This document shows, piece after piece, positions 30,956 through 40,798 of a DNA stretch of 64,000 bases. The DNA is from Theocolax elegans (Eukaryota > Arthropoda > Insecta > Hymenoptera > Cerocephalidae). Below the pieces are notes generated by a model. It saw nothing but the letters and a program-made list of their open reading frames with translations, had not been told where the DNA came from and searched no databases. Position numbers and translations under genes: made by a program. The stretch covers positions 40,377,513 to 40,441,512 of the forward strand of contig CM047428.1 in NCBI GenBank assembly GCA_026168455.1, read 5' to 3'. Position 1 is the stretch's first letter; the number at the start of each line of letters is the position of its first letter.

Positions 30956-32112
30956 AAACATAAATTATTTTTTTGTGTGGTCAATGTCATCTTTTGTCTT
31001 TATTTTCTTTATAAAACATGAATACACACATAATCAAATTTGTTCACAGATGACTCGAATTAACAAGAAAATGATTAATTCCGCAATCACGGATCGATTC
31101 CGTGATCACTCGGGGCTTGTCACCCGGTGGTTATCCAGCCCCTTTATCGCGAAACAAACAATTAATTGAAGCATGAAAACATCATAGTATTTATTAATTA
31201 GAATAAAATTTTGAACCGTAGCGGATGAACCAGGATTCACTCGGGGCTTGTCGCCTGTTGGCTACCTAGCCCCTGGATTATATTTACTATCGTTGTCCTG
31301 GAACTTCGGGAATCCTCGACGTTGTCTCCGCTAACTGAATCTAGTCTCCAACGAAAAAAAAACTTTCTGAGTCAAAAACCTTGAATCAATCTGAATGACT
31401 GTGCGAACCCTTATAAGGACTAATGTATTTAGTTATCTGTAAGATTATCTAATGCGCGATCGATGATCCTTGATTCATCGCTATAGATCCACGCGCATGA
31501 TTTTTTCTATGAAATTTTTTTTTATTTTCCTTTTATTGTTATTTAGTAATTAAATTAATTATTTAACCTTAAATTAATCAATTTAATTACCGGTTCATGT
31601 TTAATAAATTGTTTACTAACGTTATTTTAACGTATATCTAATTTTACAAAACGAAAAACCCGTTTCACAATAGTTAATTGATTATTTATTTATCAATTTT
31701 ATTAAATTTTTATTTTAATAAGATAAGAATAAAAAATGATTCTTCGGATCTCTGGGATATATTAAGGTTAATTACATTGATAACAATGTTAATTATATAA
31801 CAAAAAACATGTTCAGTTAAATTAAAATACAGTGTAATCCGGCCTCGTCTTAATTGCGTAGTTAGGTAGCTTGTAGACCGTGGTACGTAGGGCAAGACGC
31901 ACGCCTCACCAAACTAGCCCGTGCGGTGAGGGGATAGTGTTCGCGTGCCGCGCATCAAATTTACCGAATTGTTTACTGAGCCGTTTATGCGCGAGATTTA
32001 AAATACACAATCTTTATATATTTATTTACTTATTTAATTAACCGATTATTTGGGTAGGTTGCATAGTATATACTGATTCTATAGGATCATATTTTTCTTT
32101 TTTAACTTCATC
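30956..32112. other. Unassigned DNA with a repeated motif
   Basis: No gene seen. CACTCGGGGCTTGTC...GG..ATCC/TACC AGCCCC occurs twice, near 31,108 and 31,237, and may be part of the same repeat as the GC-rich block before it. A further GC-rich patch lies at 31,840-31,960. Confidence 0.35.
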
Positions 32113-32659
32113 TTAAACTTTATTACATTCTGGTGTTTCTTTTACAAAACTTATGTATTTAAAACCAGGAACTACTCGATTAATTTTAATTTCACAGACC
32201 TTATCAAATAAATGTTTTTTGTCTTTTTTCACTGTTTTATACGGTATAGCTTTTTGTTTATCACTCAAACTCACCACGTCCTCTGCAACTGAAAGTTTAT
32301 ATGCCTCTTCAAGAAAGTTCATATTAATTACTTCAGTTGCAATTAGGATTAAATTGCTGATATTTTCTGGTTTTTTTTTCATTTTTTGTAGTTGTAATCA
32401 AATATTCTGCGATGCGATCGTTTGTAGTACTTGTTACATATACCATTTGCGCATAGATATGTTCTAACATTAAGTAACAAATACTGTCAAATACTGCCGT
32501 ATCCTGTAGGACTTCCAATGCAGGATTAACACATCTAACAAATTTATTATTTTTATCTGTTAAAAATGAATTAATTATTGAATTGTTTGCAAGTACCTGA
32601 TTATTTTGACTAATTAACTTACAAAACCATATTTTTATTTGAGTACAATCAATTTTCAC
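32113..32659 (-). pseudogene. Unrecognised protein remnant, one frameshift
   Basis: Two overlapping minus-strand frames (32,659-32,333 and 32,382-32,113) join near 32,380 into about 180 residues: 'KIWFCKLISQNNQVLANNS', 'NPALEVLQDTAVFDSICYL', 'YVTSTTNDRIAEYLI', 'SLSDKQKAIPYKTVKKDKK' and 'VPGFKYISFVKETPECNKV'. The composition looks protein-like but I do not recognise the family. It follows the LINE on the same strand without a visible poly-A boundary, so whether it belongs to that LINE is open. Confidence 0.35.
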
Positions 32660-32679
32660 TCAGTTATTCATACTAATTC

Positions 32680-35125
32680 TGTATACGTTTGTCTTGATCC
32701 AGTTTTTTAATTTTGCTTTTCTTACTTTAATATTATCTATATTTTTAAGTTCGTTTGGTAAGGTATTGTAATGGCTTACTGCTCTTATATAGCTGTTCTT
32801 TGAACTGACTTTGCTACATCGACGTGGCATTTGATATTCCTATTTCTTGTTATACTTTTTACTTAGATAACTTTTTATCAACTTATGCGCTTTACCTCTA
32901 ATTCCGTACCTATATAATTTATCCAATAGTATGGTTAACAGTATCAAAAGCTTTGGCTAAATCAAGGAAAGTTACTGCTATTGGAGTGTTTGAATCTAGG
33001 TTATTGTATATTATGTTGGTTATGTAGTTTAATGCATCCTTAGTACTTTTGTTTTTCCTAAAACCATATTGGTTGTTTGCTAGTATGTTACTGTCATTTA
33101 TAAACTTAATTAATCTAGTGAATATAATTTTTTCGAAAATTTTTGCTAAGTTTGAAATAAGCGAAATAGATCTATAATTCGTTATTTTATGTTACTCGCT
33201 ACTTTTGTGAATCGGAATTATTTCTGTTGTTTTTAGTGCACTTGGCCAAGCAGTTTTTTCTATACATAAATTTATGACATGTACTAATGGTAATATTAAA
33301 AACGAGATAGGCATTTTATTGTTTTTGCATTAATATTATCTACTCCTTCATTTTTATTCTTTAAATTTATTATTATATTTTCGATTTTATATGCATAGGT
33401 ATGTGGGTATAATAAAAATGCTATTTAAATTGAATTGTGGCAATTATAAATTATCTTTTGTTTCTATTTGTATTTTATCGCTTAAAGTTTTACCTATATT
33501 AGTAAAAAATTATTAGCAATTCGTGTAGTATCACTTACCTTTTCATTGTTTTCAATCATGTAATTAACCTTGACGTTTTTGTTACTTTTTTCCCCTAGTT
33601 TTTCATTTATAATTTGCCATAGATTTTTGGATTGCTAGAATTTTTTTCTATTTGCTCTTTTTCATTTTAAATAATTGTTGCGATGATGAGGGTCAAATAG
33701 TAAAACGCACAAATTTTTACTTTTTCTTTATATATTCTTTATATTCTGCTCTTTTTCATATAATTCTTTGGCTTTGTTTATAATTTTATCTAGTACTTTA
33801 GTATAATTTCTATGGTACAACTTATTATCTAAGCTATGATTTTTTTTCCAAAATAAATATAAACTTTCTTTAGTTTTACAGGATATCATTATTGCACTTG
33901 TAATCCACCTATTTCTAGAATTTAAATTATTCTTATTTTTATTTATCTTTATACTCTGTTTAACTTTATTTATACAATTTTGTATTTTTTCAATTAGAGA
34001 ATTTGTTGCAATATTTGGTTCCTGTATATTTAAAATTCCTGTCCAATTTTCGTTGTTAGCTACTTTGATTAATTTAGCATCAATCATTTTAATAGTATAT
34101 TTTATCTTTGATTTTCTAATTTTTCCTATAGTCATAATCAAAGGATAGTGATCATTAAAAGGGACAGTTAAATTAATGTGTTGTAATTAATTACTTCAGT
34201 TTTTATAAAGATGTTATTAATGCATGTCCCTGTATTGCAGTTATCCAGAGATGGCCTTGTTATGCCCTGAAAACTCGGTGCATATCCACTTTCAAGTAAG
34301 CTATTAAGTAATTCTTGCCCAATAGCTTCCATCTTTAACAGATCAATATTAAAATCTCCTATGATTAAATGATTTTTGGTTTTTTTATTTTCAAAAATTA
34401 ACTTCTTTATATTTAGTATAAATTCTGTTTTAGGAATATCATGTGACCTATATACAGCAGAAATTAATATTTCTTTATTATTTTCTATAGAAATTTTGAA
34501 ATTTATTATTTTTATTTTATTTATCTCAATTATTTCTGTTGTAATATGTAAATATATATGATCGTGATACTACTCCGTAATGGTACACGTCGCGCCATCT
34601 ATTGGTATACAACGATTTTGTGCAGTCATACAAGCTCACACGAGAGCAAGCGTACCGCGCATGTCTCGCGTCTATACTCTAAGCGCCTATTATGTACTAT
34701 ACCATACTTCGTGTGTAGAGTCTGAGTATGCTGTGCTGAACTCTACACTCTTCTCTCTCTACGCCAAGACTCCGATGTAGTTGGACGTGTCGACAGGCTT
34801 TTGCCACTTTACTTTATTTTACAATATATTATATTATTATAAAAACCTCACAGTGATATAATCTAATTATTGATCCACCACTCCAACAATTTCAGTGGTT
34901 TCTGTAATATAGTCCTTCAAATACATAACGACACCATCTGATTTGTTTACTCTACTAGCGTTATAAAATATTTTATACCTATTTATTGTAAAAAAAACTC
35001 TTTGTGATCCAAATTCCATGATTCAGTACACATAATGACACTTGGTTTAACTTCTAATTCTTTTAAAAAGACTTGTAATTTATTATAATTAGCATTTAAA
35101 CTTCAGATGTTAACATATAAAATAT
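32680..35125 (-). pseudogene. LINE ORF2: endonuclease and reverse transcriptase remnants
   Basis: Endonuclease pieces are 'SLNANYNKLQVFLKELEVKPSVIMCTESWN', 'NKSDGVVMYLKDYI', 'KISIENNKEILISAVYRSH' and 'NHLIIGDFNIDLL' (the GDFN block of APE-type endonucleases), then 'CINNIFIKT'. The linker is the open stretch 34,141-33,728. RT pieces are 'NYRSISLISNLAKIFEKII', 'NNQYGFRKNKSTKDALNYI' and 'AVTFLDLAKAFDTVNH' near 33,195-32,930. The sequence then jumps to the C-terminal 'SHYNTLPNELKNIDN', so the YxDD region is deleted. This order is that of Jockey/CR1-group LINEs. It contains stops and frameshifts and is dead. Confidence 0.8.
34570..34852. mobile_element. 283-bp insertion in the LINE endonuclease
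   Basis: A GC-richer segment (GGTACACGTCGCGCCATC, GCAAGCGTACCGCGCATG, GTCGACAGGC) interrupts the endonuclease coding sequence. GTGATA flanks both sides (34,564-34,569 and 34,853-34,858), which looks like a 6-bp target duplication. One end runs into an AT-rich TTTACAATATATTATATTATTAT stretch. I see neither terminal inverted repeats nor A/B boxes, so the class is unknown. The small ORF at 34,580-34,780 lies within it. Confidence 0.55.
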
Positions 35126-35239
35126 ATTCTTTTCCGAATTTCAAGTTGCCATTCAATGCAGTTAACTCATGTAAATTTGTTTCCTTTTTTATAACATTGT
35201 TTTGTAAATCTTCTGTTAAATTTAAAACTTGTGACATTA

Positions 35240-36897
35240 TTATTTATAATTTGGGGATAACGTGCTCAATGAACGGCTTCTGTGTCTTGTTGTTAATTTT
35301 AACGATGTTGCCAGAATAGGTTGACTTCTTTGCATTGTGCGAGACAAAAAGTTATCTACTTTTCCGATATATTTTGGTACTAATGATGCAATTTCATATT
35401 CTGTCATGTCAATATATTTTTTAATCTTTGTTTTTAAAATTTCGCATTTAAGTGTATCTACTGCGGTATGTTTAATATCGTATTTTTTATTATACTTTTC
35501 ATTACCGAACTTACAATTATGACAAAAATAGTGATTGTCTGAATTACATTCTGTAGTTTTATGAGCATCTGTATATTTGAAACATATTGGATTATTAATA
35601 TATTTAGCAGTACTATGTCCAAAACGTCCACACATATAACAAGGTTTGACCGATATCAAGTCAAAGGCTCTGCAGTTTTGATGACCAACGTAAATTTTGT
35701 TGTTACTGTCTCTGACGTCTTTATGGATTTCTGCTGACACTTCCAATATTGCCGTAGTTAACTTGCTTCGTGGATTAATATACGTGTGTAAACCACACCT
35801 TTACTTTTACAGCTGTTAAAATTTCTTTTGTTAATGTCGTCTTCTAGATCTTTATTACTCATTTTTTCAATATTATATATGCCAATTATTTTTATTTTAG
35901 GTTTCATTATTTCTCTTTTTCTACTGTACATAATTTAGATAGTTCTGAGTTAAATATATTAATTGCATTATTTACACTATCCTCGTTTATACATTTTATT
36001 ACAACTTCACTATCACCTTTTACTTTAACGTTTCGAGTTTTAATGGTTTTATCTTAATTAAATAATGAGACGCTCTTTGCACTATTGTCGCTATATTCTC
36101 TTCTTTTTTGGTTTTTTTTTTAATATTCTTTTAGGTGTCGGTTTATTAATAGGTTTGGGTTTTGTCAGTGTCTCAGCATATGAATTTTTGTTGATTTTAG
36201 TTGCTTCATGTTCTTTTTCTCTGTTTAAAAGTTCTTTGAGTAGTTGATTCTTTTCTTTTAGTTTAGTGTTTAACTCCTTTAACCTTTAAAGGACGGAATT
36301 TTCTGGTTAAAAAAAGCTTCTTTTTTCAACAAAATTAATGTCTAAAAACATCGGATCACTTTTAACCTTTAGAGGACGGGGTTTACTATTTCTCTCACTT
36401 TTCTATAGAAATCGAGTTTTTGTAGCGTTTCACATCTCAAAACTAACACATGTAAAGGGTCGATCATGGGCATGGCCCGTATAGGGGCCATCCCGTCCTC
36501 TAAAGGTTAATACAACATTTTCGATTTTCATGGTTTCAAATTCACTATGGTCTTCATACCTCGATTCTTCTTGGTTGTTAGCACTATCACTCATAATTTC
36601 ACTTATAATTTGGTTTTTAATTTGTAACATTTGCATTGATTTGATTTCGGCAATAATCATTTTTACATCATTACATAGCACATTTTCACTACTTTTCAAG
36701 GTTAGTTTTAGTTTATCATGTTCCGGGAAAATAACAAAGATATCACTTATTCTTTTTGTATTTTTCAATATGTTAAAATCACTAGTATGGTACGCGTTTT
36801 CACATATTAAACAAACAACTACTCCAACCTTTAATTTCTGATGACATTTAAAAAACTTATCGGAGCGAATGTCAGGCGGTTCTTTACTTCCCGCCAT
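35240..36897 (-). pseudogene. LINE ORF1 (zinc-finger and coiled-coil nucleic-acid-binding protein)
   Basis: The first part (36,897-36,511) begins 'MAGSKEPPDIRSDKFFKCHQKL' with a 'CLICENAYHTSDF' Cys/His block like the PHD-type start of many CR1-group ORF1 proteins. Past the inserted MITE, the frame resumes at 36,282 as 'LKELNTKLKEKNQLLKELL', a coiled coil. The last part (35,746-35,240) has 'CYMCGRFGHST' and further Cys pairs (CFKY, CHNC) as degenerate zinc knuckles. The frame is broken between 35,750 and 36,060. The MITE removes cleanly: its TTAA ends rejoin VV-LKELN in frame. Confidence 0.75.
36283..36506. mobile_element. piggyBac-like MITE with TTAA duplication, possibly nested
   Basis: TTAA at 36,279-36,282 and 36,507-36,510 flank a 224-bp segment. 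It starts CCTTTAAAGGACGG and ends CCGTCCTCTAAAGG, a terminal inverted repeat. A second, better matching start TTAA-CCTTTAGAGGACGGGG lies inside at 36,362-36,379, so a 141-bp element (36,366-36,506) may be nested or the left end duplicated. TTAA targets plus CC...GG ends are the piggyBac superfamily signature. No transposase is encoded. Confidence 0.8.
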
Positions 36898-37671
36898 CTT
36901 GGACGGACATATTTAAACAATATCCATTAATTTGTAAATTTTTATCAATTTTTCGTTCAAAAAATAATCGAATAACTCAGCCAATTCTAAACCGATTTGG
37001 CTGAAATTTTTATAATATCTTCTACATAAATACGGTAGTAAACGTTCCTATTTTGCACCAAATTGGTCGAATAGGTCTTGAAAGGTAGCACTTTTTAAAA
37101 TGGCGTTAAAACGTTTGTCTACGATATTATATAAAAAATGAAGTAATTAAAATATAAATATAGAAAATGTTTAAATATAAAATATGTGATAATTTTTGTA
37201 CTGTAACTTAAACACATAAATGTGTCAAAATAGTGCAAAAAAACCGTTTTTCTACTTATAAAGACAAATATAAATTGTACTGTAAAATTTTAAATGTAAA
37301 AAATCCTTATGTTAATAAGACAAAACTTTTTTGTATACAACACTTTTTGCTTAGATGAATATTTTTACAGTTTAATACAATAAAACAGTTAAGAAAGTCT
37401 AAAATATACAATAAAATAAGCTATTTAGACATTAATTAAATAAATATTGATTTTATGTAGAAATTTTAGATGTCAGGAATGTTCATCAGAATTAAAAAAA
37501 ACATTTTTCTATTAAACATTTCTTACTCACATTGATATTTTTGAATTTTAAGAAATGTTTTAGGAAGAAAACTTTTGTTTACCTTTTAATCGTTTTTGAA
37601 AATCTGTGTATGCTTGTATGTATGTGCTATGTATACAGGGTGATCTAGAAACATATATATATATATATATG
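36898..37671. other. AT-rich DNA, no gene seen
   Basis: Featureless AT-rich sequence with an (AT)n tract at 37,650-37,670 just before foldback element P3. Confidence 0.4.
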
Positions 37672-38578
37672 CGCTATTTCACGTCAAGTGGTACGATGAA
37701 AATTTTAAATCGCTCCAAAATTTGAAAATAGGCTGTAAATATCTTCCAGAAGATAGAAAAAAATTTTAGGTGTTAAAAATAATTTGCCTGAGAGTTATTC
37801 CACCATAAAAAATGGAAATTTTTCAATTTTTTAGGAAAATTTCTATTTTTAAAGCCATTTATCTCAAAATCTATTGATTTTTTTGAAAAAACATTACAAA
37901 CAACTTTTGTTTAAACTAATCTTTAGAACTTATCTACCTGGGTTACAATTCTTAATTTTAAATTCTCGAAGAGATAGAACGTCCGAGAATATTGAATATA
38001 AAAAAAAGGCGTTCAAAAGATCACATTTTTCGAGAGCTTTCGAATGGCTTAGGTTAGATTATTGACCAAGATCGCTGGTGTAACCTAATAAAATCACTAA
38101 TTTTCATGTATTTTAGGGCATAACTTACAACAGCGGTCTTAGCCAATAATCTAACCCAAGCCATTCGAAAGCTCTCGAGAAATGTGATCTTTTGAGCGGT
38201 GTTAGATCAAAATCGATTGTGGCGTGGTCGCCTTTTTTTGATATTCAATATTTTCAGGCGTTCTATCTCTTCGAGAATTTAAAATTAAGAATTGTAACCC
38301 AGGTAGATAAGTTCTAAAGATTATTTTAAACAAAAGTTGTTTGTAATGTTTTTTTCAAAAAATCAATAGATTTTGAGATAAATGGCTTTAAAAATAGAAA
38401 TTTTCCTAAAAAATTGAAAAATTTCCATTTTTTATGGTGGAATAACTCTCAGGCAAATTATTTTTCACACCTAAAATTTTTTTTCTATTTTCTGGAAGAT
38501 ATTTACAGCCTATTTTCAAATTTTGGAGCGATTTAAAATTTTCATCGTATCACTTGACGTAAAATAGTGCATATATAT
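37672..38578. repeat. Foldback element P3, arms about 405-445 bp
   Basis: The left arm (37,672-38,076, from GCGCTATTTCACGTCAAG) and right arm (38,132-38,578, ending CTTGACGTAAAATAGTGC) are near-perfect reverse complements around a 55-bp spacer. A related single arm lies at 5,051-5,565. AT tracts flank both sides. The right end coincides with the insertion point of TR-GAG, which sits in the AT tract directly after it. No protein is encoded. The family resembles foldback-type DNA transposons or hairpin-forming MITEs. Confidence 0.8.
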
Positions 38579-39421
38579 TGTGACAATGTGCTTTGCACAT
38601 GTCAAGTAACGAGCTATCGAACCCACAACGAACACCTACCTACCCATATATAATTCCCTACACCTACCTACCCGCACAGTAAATAAGCCCTGCCTACCCA
38701 CCAAGACTAAAAACCCAGTTCCAACCCATGCCGCGCGCACGAGCGCCGGTGAGAAGTAGCACGAGGATCCCTAACTTCAACCAGCATGCAGCTGTAAGGG
38801 ATTGAGCTAAGGAATAAAGACACATTGGGAGAGAATGCCCAGCGGTCGCGGGAGATCAGCTGAGCCACTTCAATACGCGCGATCGCGGTCCGTGCGACCG
38901 ACGCACGATCGCGCCGCACTTGGCCGCCGAAAACGAGCTACGCGCATGCGCGTAGGCCGAACCACGGCTCTCGCGAGCTACGAGAGCCAGAGCTCTACGG
39001 ACGGTCGACTCGACTACACCGGACGAAATAGCGTGTGTGGCCATTGTGTGCGAGAGAAAGAGAGAGATAGAGATTAGCAGTTCCCGACCAAGTGTCCAGG
39101 ATACTCCGCAAAGGTTGGTGTGGTTATTACCTCTCTCTGCCGACGGTACCGCCGTGTACCCTAGGAAGTGCGTGCGAGCATCCCGTCCGTCCCATCCTTC
39201 CCCTTCCCCTCCCCTACAGCGAACCGGGATAGAAGCAGCGGAGCACGGCTCCAAGTAGTGAACGATAACCCGCGAGTTATCGTACTAGTTGTCGCGTAGT
39301 AGCGCGGCTGGCGCCCACCCTTAGTCATTTATTTATATTAGTTTTAATAAATATCTATTTTATTAATAAGTATTTGCTGACCCTCATTAACCTGCACCCT
39401 GATCCCCAGTGCAGCGTCACA
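38579..39421 (+). repeat. 5' LTR of TR-GAG (843 bp)
   Basis: Starts TGTGACAATGTGC and ends GTGCAGCGTCACA. Bases 38,580-38,605 form a hairpin, TGACA-A-TGTGC / GCACA-TGTCA, with one bulged A. Matches 43,667-44,509 over the full length by eye. A GGAATAAAGACAC near 38,811 and TTTAATAAATATC near 39,344 are possible processing or promoter elements. ORFs inside are repeat sequence. Confidence 0.95.
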
Positions 39422-39422
39422 T

Positions 39423-39437
39423 TGGCGCCCAACGTGG
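39423..39437 (+). other. Primer-binding site of TR-GAG (tRNA-Lys type)
   Basis: One base after the LTR, TGGCGCCCAACGTGG fits the 3' end of insect tRNA-Lys as I remember it. It then diverges. This differs from the Gypsy1 primer site, so the two elements share ends and polypurine tract but not the primer. Confidence 0.75.
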
Positions 39438-40798
39438 CTTGTTTTAAGGGATCTAGTTAATTAATAATTTTGCAAAAGTGGCGTATATATATTGTGTGTT
39501 CTTTTATAGTTAAGAGCGAGGAAATAAAAATATTGTGAGCGTCGAAGCGCGACGCAAATAAGCGGCCATATTGCCCTTCCATTCCTTTTCCTCAGCAAGC
39601 TCGCACACACCGGAAGAACCGGTCGGCCATTTTGACGGCCATTTTGAATATTATATTAATTGAGCACGTGCACTGAAATAATAATTTTGTTTTTCTTTCT
39701 CTTAAAATATTATTTGCACTGCTTTTCATACTTGGTTATGTATAGTTGTTTTTTTTTGTGGGTACGCTGGTTAATAAAAATATAAATAATTCATTTTCCC
39801 TCTCCTTCTAACCCATACAGCAATATTAACCCATACAGCTATATTAACCGAGTATTCATGACATTTTTTTTGTAAGTGCTTCAATAAGAAAATAATATTT
39901 TATTAATTTTCTTTTAAAATTACATTTGCATTTTATAATTATAATAATAATTTAAGCTGCTTTGAGCAATATTAAAATTTTTTTTTAAGTATTATAATTT
40001 ACTTGGTGACACATATTAATATATTAATGCTATTTAATATCCCTACTGCTATTATCACGTTTGATTAAATTGGTTTTCTGTTGTTTATATACAATTAATG
40101 CTTAGTGAATTAAATCACACATTTTGCTAGTTATTTATTGTTAGCTGAATAAATAATAATAATTAAAATTTGCTTAACCTGCTATACCCATTACAACAAA
40201 AATTTAATTTCTCCCTCATAGCTTCCCATAATAATAGTTATAAAAATAATACTGCATAATTTTTGTTTATTATTATTTGCTGCCTGCCTAACCCAGTGTA
40301 TATATTATTTATATAAGCATAATTTGCACGTCCCTTGCACATTTACTCCAATACTGATTGATTGTAATATTATTAATATTAAATATTTAAGGAATATTTT
40401 AGTGTGTAGTAAAAGCTGTATATATTAATTTCCCTGAATAATAAGCTGTATAAGATACAAAATAATAATTGAACCCATATATATATACATATTTCCCGCT
40501 GTATTTATTTGCTATACTGCCCAGCCGATAATAAAGCAAGCTTGTTTAATTTTTTTTTGCTGTTGTGGATTGCTTAGTGGAAGTGAATTTAATTTAATTA
40601 GCTTAGCGTGAAAATTATTTTTTCTTTCTTTCATTGGTATTTTATTTTTTTTTTTGGACTTTTGCTTGGCATGTTTTATTTAAGTTAAGTATAATTAAAC
40701 AAGAGCTAAGATATTTCACGGCAATCGAGCTAAAAAGAGCTATAAATAAAATAATTATTTAAGTATTTAATACAAATAAGCTGCAAAAATTAATCAAA
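39438..40798 (+). other. Leader of TR-GAG
   Basis: AT-rich 1.36-kb leader without an ORF. It holds five exact ATACAGC/GCTGTAT words (39,815; 39,833; 40,415; 40,445; 40,498), part of a set of 12 in the internal region. GC content drops sharply after about 39,650. Confidence 0.7.

Larger units (their letters stand above)
32660..36897 (-). mobile_element. Jockey/CR1-like LINE, broken, with two younger insertions
   Basis: In minus orientation: ORF1 from 36,897 with a PHD/zinc-like start, coiled coil and zinc knuckles, then an endonuclease (35,115 to about 34,140), linker and RT (33,200-32,870). The RT palm is deleted, then comes a C-terminal end near 32,800. A piggyBac-like MITE (36,283-36,506) sits in ORF1 and a 283-bp insertion (34,570-34,852) in the endonuclease. 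The element is AT-rich and old. Confidence 0.75.
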
